Below, in pieces: positions 58,654 through 64,000 of a stretch of DNA of 64,000 nt. Below the pieces are notes generated by a model, which made no database searches, had not been told where the DNA came from, and saw nothing but the letters and a program-made list of their open reading frames with translations. Origin of the DNA: Haloferax mediterranei ATCC 33500 (GTDB lineage: Archaea > Halobacteriota > Halobacteria > Halobacteriales > Haloferacaceae); contig NC_017941.2 of the NCBI RefSeq assembly GCF_000306765.2, positions 2,356,001-2,420,000 of the forward strand. Reading direction: 5' to 3'. The position numbers were made by a program, and so were the translations under genes. Position 1 is the first letter of the stretch. The number at the start of each line of letters is the position of its first letter.

Positions 58654-59640
58654 TTAGTCGTCGCTCGCAACCGACGGCGGCTTCGAATCGCCTAACTCGA
58701 CTTCCGGTGTCGGAACGGTGTCGACGACTTCATCGACGATTTCTCTCGGGTTGCGTCCACTGATATCCGCTTCCGTCCCGAGGACGAGACGATGCGAGAG
58801 GATGAGCGGCGCGAGTCGCTTGACATCGTCGGGGATGACGTAGTCGCGGCCACGAATCGCTGCGGCAGCCTTCCCGGCTCGCAGGAACGCGAGCGAGGCA
58901 CGGGGAGATGCGCCGAAGTCGACCGCGGAGTGGGTTCGCGTCGCAGAGACGAGGTCGAGGATGTAGTCGAACACTTTGTCGGCGACGTGGACGTTCGTGA
59001 CGACCTTCCGCGCTGCGCCGATATCGGCGTCGCTGATGACGTTCGAAATGTCCGACGGCTTGAGCGACGGTGAGTTGTCGAACCGTTCCAGAACCTCGCG
59101 TTCGTCCGCACGCTCGGGAAGGTCGACGACGACCTTGAACTGGAAGCGGTCGCGCTGGGCCTCGGGGAGGTTGAACGTCCCTTCGTACTCGATTGGGTTC
59201 TGGGTTGCGATGACCATGAACGGATAGGGGAGTTTGAGCGTCTCGCCCTCGATTGTCACCTGCCCCTCTTCCATCGCTTCCAGCAGCGCGGACTGCGTCT
59301 TCGGTGTCGCCCGATTAATCTCGTCGGCGAGGACGACGTTGGAGAAGACGGGACCCCGCTGCAGGTCGAATTCACCGAGATTCTCGCGGTAGATGTGCGT
59401 GCCGGTGATGTCCGCCGGAAGCACGTCGGGTGTCATCTGAATCCGCTGGTAGTCGAGGTTCGCGGCGTGCGCAAAGAGGTTCGCAATCGTCGTCTTGGCG
59501 ACGCCCGGGACCCCTTCGAGGAGTACGTGTCCGTTGGTTAGTAACGCGATTGTAAGCGCCTCAATCGCGTCTTCGTTCCCGACGAGGAGCTGTGATGTCT
59601 CGTCGAGGATGGCTGAGTAGACCTCTTCGGGAGCACTCAT
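58654..59640 (-). CDS. moxR: MoxR-family AAA+ ATPase
   Basis: The 328-residue protein has Walker A GVPGVAKTT, Walker B VVLADEINRA, sensor 1 ATQNPIEYEGTFNLPEAQ, and the MoxR-specific arginine segment RDRFQFKVVVDLPE. MoxR proteins are chaperone-like ATPases that load metal or assemble complexes with vWA/DUF58 partners. Start is ATG 59640 (MSAPEEVYS). It is convergent with the DUF58 operon, ending 24 bp from it, and downstream of the DUF4350 gene. Confidence 0.94.
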   Translation of the reverse strand: MSAPEEVYSAILDETSQLLVGNEDAIEALTIALLTNGHVLLEGVPGVAKTTIANLFAHAANLDYQRIQMTPDVLPADITGTHIYRENLGEFDLQRGPVFSNVVLADEINRATPKTQSALLEAMEEGQVTIEGETLKLPYPFMVIATQNPIEYEGTFNLPEAQRDRFQFKVVVDLPERADEREVLERFDNSPSLKPSDISNVISDADIGAARKVVTNVHVADKVFDYILDLVSATRTHSAVDFGASPRASLAFLRAGKAAAAIRGRDYVIPDDVKRLAPLILSHRLVLGTEADISGRNPREIVDEVVDTVPTPEVELGDSKPPSVASDD

Positions 59641-59762
59641 TCTTACTGCTACTCCGGACGGCGACCACAAATAAGTGCGGACTTTCGACAGAGTTGAGAC
59701 AAAAAATCAAGTCGTGGACGAGAGGAAACGAGTATTGTCGAACAGCACGACCGCAACAGTCG

Positions 59763-60671
59763 TTACAACTCGAATCGGCCGCGCCGGGAGATGAGGGCCA
59801 GTGCGCCGACGACGACGACGCCGAAGAGTAACTGGAGGCTAGCTGAGTCGCGAAGGGTGCGGAGTGCAATCTGAAGCGGCGGTCGTTCCTTGGTGTGTGA
59901 GAAGTCCAGGAAGACGGTCTCGTGTGACCCTACAAGTGACGCTGTGAAGGCGCGGTTGTCCGGTTGTTCGAGCATCGAGTTGATGAAGATACTCGGGTCG
60001 CTGACGACGACAACCTCGCCAGCGCCGAGTCGCTCAGTAGTCACGACGGGATACGACTGGAGCGACTCGGACTCGTCGAGTTCCTCGTCGCCGTCGGTGT
60101 CGCGGTACGAGAAGTTCGACGAACGGACGAGCACGGTGCTTTCGTTCGCTGCCACCGTCGCCGGGTGGTTTAGCGTGAGTTGGTCTACGTTACTGGTGAG
60201 TGAGTCCGATGTCGTCTGCGTCGCTATCGGGAGCGCGCCCGACTTGAATTGGTGGCGGTCGTCGCGAAGCGGCGTCCGGTTGATGCGCGCGCTTGCGCCG
60301 AGCCGGGTCAAGAGGGCGTTCCCGTGCGGTCTGAAGTCGTCGGCGACGACGAGTGTCCCTCCGTCGCGGACGAACGACTCGATGCGGGCCGACTCGGCGT
60401 CGGTGTACCCTGTCTCAGGAGAGATGACGAATGCGACCGACTGGGACGCCTTAGCCTCGCCGTAGTCGGTGGTGTTGTAGGCAATGGTCGTCTCGGCGGG
60501 CGAGTCCGCCGCAACGTCACGAACGCCGGAGCCACCGTCCCACGCGGGGTTGAACGCGCCGTAGGTGGACGAAGACGTGCTCGCACCGATGCCGACGCCG
60601 ATGAGCATCGTGAGGAGCAAGCCCGCTGCGAGGAGGTGCGGATAGCCAACCTCGCGAGACCCGATACGCAC
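59763..60671 (-). CDS. DUF4350 membrane protein
   Basis: The 302-residue protein starts at GTG 60671, has an N-terminal TM (HLLAAGLLLTMLIGVGIGA), an extracellular or periplasm-facing domain with a GATase-like fold (VRDGGTLVVADDFRP, GEVVVVSDPSIFINSM), and a C-terminal TM (LQLLFGVVVVGALALI) ending in basic RRGRFEL. DUF4350 is a frequent MoxR/DUF58 neighbour. Its start codon directly follows the stop of the 91-residue gene. The function is unknown. Confidence 0.87.
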   Translation of the reverse strand: MRIGSREVGYPHLLAAGLLLTMLIGVGIGASTSSSTYGAFNPAWDGGSGVRDVAADSPAETTIAYNTTDYGEAKASQSVAFVISPETGYTDAESARIESFVRDGGTLVVADDFRPHGNALLTRLGASARINRTPLRDDRHQFKSGALPIATQTTSDSLTSNVDQLTLNHPATVAANESTVLVRSSNFSYRDTDGDEELDESESLQSYPVVTTERLGAGEVVVVSDPSIFINSMLEQPDNRAFTASLVGSHETVFLDFSHTKERPPLQIALRTLRDSASLQLLFGVVVVGALALISRRGRFEL

Positions 60672-60947
60672 TCAGACCACCCCCGACGGAAGGATGTCGA
60701 GAATCCGTCGTATGACGATGTATCCGAAGACCACGAGTCCGCCGCCGATGAGCCACAGGAGTCTGCGCCGCCACGTCGGCGTCACTGCGATGGGCGCGGT
60801 GAGTTCGACGATGACGAGAAAGCCGATGAGCGACACGACGAACACCAATTCGTAGGACAGCGAGTCGAGGAGAACGAGGATGAGCGTCGCTCCGAGCATC
60901 CACGCGAGTTGTGCACGGATGAATCGCTCACGTCGTGCCGTTGCCAT
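60672..60947 (-). CDS. Small membrane protein, DUF7269-like
   Basis: The 91-residue protein has three hydrophobic helices (residues 12-30, 33-52 and 62-80) with a basic N-terminus MATARRERF. It is the first gene of the DUF4350-MoxR unit, its stop adjacent to the next GTG. Small haloarchaeal membrane proteins sit at this place in the cluster; the family label is tentative. The function is unknown. Confidence 0.72.
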   Translation of the reverse strand: MATARRERFIRAQLAWMLGATLILVLLDSLSYELVFVVSLIGFLVIVELTAPIAVTPTWRRRLLWLIGGGLVVFGYIVIRRILDILPSGVV

Positions 60948-61043
60948 ATGCAGTGGTGGTCAGTCCGGGGTAACTAAACTATCGCTTGTGGGTGCGGGTG
61001 CGTAAAGCGGTGTAAATCGTCGCCGCCGCGGACAGCCGACGCC

Positions 61044-62300
61044 TTACAGGTGCTCAAGCGGTCGAATACCGGCAATTTGTCGGCTGACGACGAGTGACGA
61101 GATGAGGCTCATCAGGAACGCGATGGCAAAGCCGCCGATGAGGACGGACTGTGGGAGGACGACGATATCACCGAACCCGACGACGAGTTTCGCCAGTCGG
61201 TTCAGACCGCGCGCGGCCGGGAAACTGAGTACGACGCCGAGGATACCGCCGACAGTCCCGAGGACGAGCGCCTGCACGACGAGCGTCAACGAGAGCGTCG
61301 ACGAGGACGTACCGAGTGCCTTGAGCGCGGCGAACTCCCGCTGTTGGTGGTACACGTGCGAGAGCAGGATATTCACGGTGAGCGCAAGCCCCGCGAGCAG
61401 CGCGAGGAAGACAAGACTTCCGCCGGCGGCCATGAGGACCGCCTGGTCGCGGAGAATCTCTTTCAGTTGCTCCTTGTTCGTCCGAATATCGTAGGCCGGA
61501 TACTCCGCTTCGAGGTCGTCCGCAACCGCTTCGGGGTCGGCGTCGTCGGCGACGGTGAGCGTCATAATCGTCGCTTTGTCAGTGCCGGTCGTTCCCGTCA
61601 CTTCTTGTAGTTCGCTCAACTGGACGACGACGCTCGGCGAGCCGAGGAACCGCGAGAACGTCGGCGAGATGCCGACGACGGTAAACTCGTTTTTCCGAGC
61701 AATACCCGTTGTCCCGCCGATGTACAGCGAGTCGCCGATTGAGACGTTCATCATGTCGGCGGTTCGCTGGTCGATGATGACCTCGTGAGTCATCGGCCCG
61801 GAATAGTTGCCGTCGGCGTAGTGTACGTCTCTAGAACTGAATCCGGAGCCGTTCGTAATCTGAACCGACCCGCCGTGGGCGGGCGACCCAACACCGATGA
61901 GCGTCTGATAGTCCGTGTCGTTCGATTTGACGTACACTGTCTGGAACGCCATCGGAACCGCCACCTGAACGTCTTCGTGGGCCTCTAACTCGGCGTCTAA
62001 CTCGTGTGCGCCGACAATAGTGTTCTCGAAGCCGCCGACACCGGCTGGCGAGAACCGAACCGGGCCGCCGGTAACCCACACGTCGCGGCCAGCCGCGTCA
62101 AACTTCTGTTGACCCGTCTGGATAACACCGATACCTGTTCCGGCGAGAAGCGTCGCCGCGAGCACGGCCAGCGTGATGCCGAGAACGGTCAGAACCGTCC
62201 GCCCGCGGGCGTGCGAGAGTTGCGAGAACGCGATGCCCGCCGCGGCGCGAGCGCGAGCGAGTCGCGGGAATCGCGCAGTAGTCGGGTCGGAATCAGTCAT
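61044..62300 (-). CDS. ABC transporter permease, FtsX/MacB type (second subunit)
   Basis: The 418-residue protein has one N-terminal TM (RTVLTVLGITLAVLAATLLA), a large extracellular MacB-PCD domain with VWVTGGPVRFSPAGVGG and VVGISPTFSRFLG, and three C-terminal helices, the FtsX domain, ending in RQIAGIRPLEHL. The N-terminal region before the ATG at 62300 is not conserved. It overlaps the preceding permease gene by 8 bp. Such MacB/LolCDE-like systems move lipoproteins or envelope substrates mechanically, not by a pore. Confidence 0.9.
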   Translation of the reverse strand: MTDSDPTTARFPRLARARAAAGIAFSQLSHARGRTVLTVLGITLAVLAATLLAGTGIGVIQTGQQKFDAAGRDVWVTGGPVRFSPAGVGGFENTIVGAHELDAELEAHEDVQVAVPMAFQTVYVKSNDTDYQTLIGVGSPAHGGSVQITNGSGFSSRDVHYADGNYSGPMTHEVIIDQRTADMMNVSIGDSLYIGGTTGIARKNEFTVVGISPTFSRFLGSPSVVVQLSELQEVTGTTGTDKATIMTLTVADDADPEAVADDLEAEYPAYDIRTNKEQLKEILRDQAVLMAAGGSLVFLALLAGLALTVNILLSHVYHQQREFAALKALGTSSSTLSLTLVVQALVLGTVGGILGVVLSFPAARGLNRLAKLVVGFGDIVVLPQSVLIGGFAIAFLMSLISSLVVSRQIAGIRPLEHL

Positions 62301-63534
62301 GCGACATCGCCTCCAGTGTCGGGGTTCGCCAGGTGAGCCACGCGGGATACACGGACGAGATAAGCCCGATAGCCGCCGCGACGGCGACGCTGTACCCGAT
62401 GAGAATCGGGTCGAACAGCGCGACCTGCACACCAAGTATCTCCTGTGTAATCGCGTTCGTCAGATGGATGCCGCCGATACCCATGATGACGCCGATGACG
62501 CCGCCGATAGTAGCGACGATGACCGTCTCCGCGACGACGAGGAGCGTTTGTGAGCCGGTTCGATAGCCCATCGCCGAGAGAACGGCGAGATTGCGCCGGT
62601 CAGCGTTGACTTCGAGCCCCATCATGGTCGCCACGAAGAGGACGCCGACGAGGATGGCGACGGTAAGTGAGACGGCGGCCATCGCGAGCGGGAGACTCGA
62701 CGTAGACGCGCCGCGAACCGCTAGCCCGGTCTGCGTGACGACCGAAGTTCGCGGATACACCGCTTCGATGTCCGACTTCACGCCCGCGGCGTTCGTGCTT
62801 ACGAGGAGTTGGTCCGCGAGGTCGCCAGAAGTCGACCCAGTCATCGTCTGGAGTTCCGAGTGGTGGACGAGTGCAACCGGAACGGGACCGACGCCGCTCG
62901 AAACGTCGGCCTGCCGAACGTCGGTGACCGTGAACGTCGCACGCGAATTGCCGACCGTTGCGGTCACTTCGTCGCTAGCCGAGAGACCCAACAGCTCTGC
63001 ACCGGCCTCGTTGAGCACGAGTTCGCCGGTTCGCGGCCCTTCGTAGGTGCCGTTTGCATAGTGGGGGTCTCCCGGTTCGAGCGCGTCCGTCGGGACGCCG
63101 ACGACTTTCGTCGGCTTTTCGGGTGGGATAATGCCTGCAACCAGGACGTACTCCTCTGTGGACCCGTTTCCATCGCCGGGAGACAACCGGACGAGTTGCG
63201 TCTGGACCGGCGTCGCGTAGTCGATGCGCTCGTCCGTGTCGAGTCGCTCGGTAATCGCGTGTGTGTTACCGAGTTGCGGACTGCCGACGTCGACCGCGAC
63301 CGAAGAGGCCGTACTCGCCTCGGGGACGACCCAGTAGTCGACATCCTCGCTTTGAATCGCGTTCTCCGCACCCATCCCGAGCGCGATGCCGCTGACGGTC
63401 GTCATGAGCGTCACCGCGAGCGCGACGCCGAGGACGCTCAACAGGACCTGCTTGGACGAGGTCGTCCGCAGGCGACCGAGAATACGCCGGACAGCAAGTC
63501 CGAGGATGCCGAGCAGTCGATGCCGCCTACTCAT
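62293..63534 (-). CDS. ABC transporter permease, FtsX/MacB type (first subunit)
   Basis: The 413-residue protein has the same layout: an N-terminal TM (VLLSVLGVALAVTLMTTVSG), an extracellular domain with DYWVVPEASTASSVAVD, and three C-terminal helices with LSAMGYRTGSQTLLVVAE and PTLEAMSHD at the end. It is homologous to the next permease. It overlaps the ATPase stop by 8 bp (63527-63534). The two probably form a heterodimer with the ATPase. Confidence 0.9.
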   Translation of the reverse strand: MSRRHRLLGILGLAVRRILGRLRTTSSKQVLLSVLGVALAVTLMTTVSGIALGMGAENAIQSEDVDYWVVPEASTASSVAVDVGSPQLGNTHAITERLDTDERIDYATPVQTQLVRLSPGDGNGSTEEYVLVAGIIPPEKPTKVVGVPTDALEPGDPHYANGTYEGPRTGELVLNEAGAELLGLSASDEVTATVGNSRATFTVTDVRQADVSSGVGPVPVALVHHSELQTMTGSTSGDLADQLLVSTNAAGVKSDIEAVYPRTSVVTQTGLAVRGASTSSLPLAMAAVSLTVAILVGVLFVATMMGLEVNADRRNLAVLSAMGYRTGSQTLLVVAETVIVATIGGVIGVIMGIGGIHLTNAITQEILGVQVALFDPILIGYSVAVAAAIGLISSVYPAWLTWRTPTLEAMSHD

Positions 63535-64000
63535 CGCTCACCACAACACCGTCACGGAGGCGAACGACGCGGTCGGCCCGGTCGATGACGTGGTCGTCGT
63601 GCGTTGCGACGACGACCGCACGGTCAGAGGCCGTCTGTTCGATGTAGTCGAGGACGCGTTGGCCCGTTTCCGTGTCGAGTTCGCCCGTCGGTTCGTCGGC
63701 GATGAGAACCGCGGGGTCAGAAACGAGCGCCCGTGCAATCGCGACGCGCTGTTGCTCGCCGCCGGAGAGTTCGCCCGGTTTGTGCCCGGCGCGGTCGGCG
63801 AGTCCGACCTGTTCGAGCAGTTCGTCGGCGCGCTTGCGACGCCCTCGTTTGGAGACGCCGCGTTCGATAAGCGGGAGTGCGACGTTGCCGCGAGCCGAAA
63901 GCGAGGGCAACAGGTGGAAATGCTGGAAGACGATGCCGATGGTATCGCGTCTGAGCTTCGTCCGACCGCGAGCGGACAGGGAACGAACGTCGGTTTCGGC
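63527..64000 (-). CDS. ABC transporter ATPase, LolD/MacB type (partial)
   Basis: Only the C-terminal 157 residues are in the window; the start is beyond base 64000. The visible part includes the Q-loop segment [20 protein letters not shown], the signature [16 protein letters not shown], Walker [14 protein letters not shown], and the H-loop [10 protein letters not shown]. The Walker A lies outside. It powers the two FtsX-type permeases downstream, with which it overlaps by 8 bp. Confidence 0.95.
   Translation of the reverse strand, partial: AETDVRSLSARGRTKLRRDTIGIVFQHFHLLPSLSARGNVALPLIERGVSKRGRRKRADELLEQVGLADRAGHKPGELSGGEQQRVAIARALVSDPAVLIADEPTGELDTETGQRVLDYIEQTASDRAVVVATHDDHVIDRADRVVRLRDGVVVSDE

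Overview
This 64 kb window is chromosomal DNA of a haloarchaeon (class Halobacteria), almost certainly Haloferax or a close relative. Proteins are strongly acidic, third codon positions are GC-rich, and small membrane and DUF families typical of haloarchaea recur. The lineage markers agree: the tubulin-like CetZ1, F420 cofactor genes (cofC, cofG, cofH), archaeosine synthase RaSEA, the ubiquitin-like modifier SAMP3, Ahb siroheme decarboxylase, and an rdfA / SMC-like / HalOD1 cluster matching, from memory, the Haloferax volcanii cell-shape locus. There is one tRNA gene (Leu, UAA). I see no rRNA, CRISPR array, transposase or integrase.

Layout. 1-15 kb: housekeeping and stress genes (UspA, MsrB, a KaiC-like ATPase with a partner, aldo/keto reductase and HAD phosphatase overlapping, a FAD oxidoreductase, a PHP phosphoesterase with C-terminal repeats, siroheme decarboxylase, a TrpD-like protein, MscS channel, desuccinylase-like protein, BASS transporter, cyclophilin, ferredoxin). 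14.3-15.4 kb: tRNA-Leu followed by two extra copies of its 3' end and decayed sequence, which looks like an old integration site. 15.4-23 kb: a chemotaxis transducer, an RCK/TrkA protein flanked by two stand-alone Lrp ligand-binding (RAM) proteins, an orphan 2-oxoacid dehydrogenase E1-alpha, a 56-residue PHD-like zinc finger, and thymidylate kinase. 23.6-32 kb: cetZ1 with an overlapping secreted membrane-anchored protein, then cofC and cofG, and facing them cofH with two paralogous YdjM-type membrane proteins. 32-39.3 kb: Sir2, purC, a PQQ-repeat lipoprotein, purU, a GntP permease, purS-purQ. 39.4-45.2 kb: RaSEA, a lipoprotein, aldehyde ferredoxin oxidoreductase, AzlCD exporter. 45.2-47.4 kb: a compact AT-rich island with a Tat-exported cysteine-containing protein and an unknown partner, the most likely novel cassette. 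47.5-52.1 kb: SAMP3 operon and the ddfA/sph3/rdfA-like cluster. 52.2-61 kb: an envelope-associated MoxR/DUF58/DUF4350/DUF1616 neighbourhood in three transcription units. 61-64 kb: a MacB/LolCDE-like ABC system running off the right edge.

Several themes connect genes. Two cell-shape modules (CetZ1 and RdfA/Sph/DdfA) lie within 28 kb of each other. Three of the F420 steps cluster, with cofD and cofE absent from the window. Four purine genes are scattered over 6 kb. Short tandem duplications of 18-28 bp recur, mostly between genes. Family assignments rest on reading translated motifs by eye; no database search was run, and H. volcanii comparisons are from memory.
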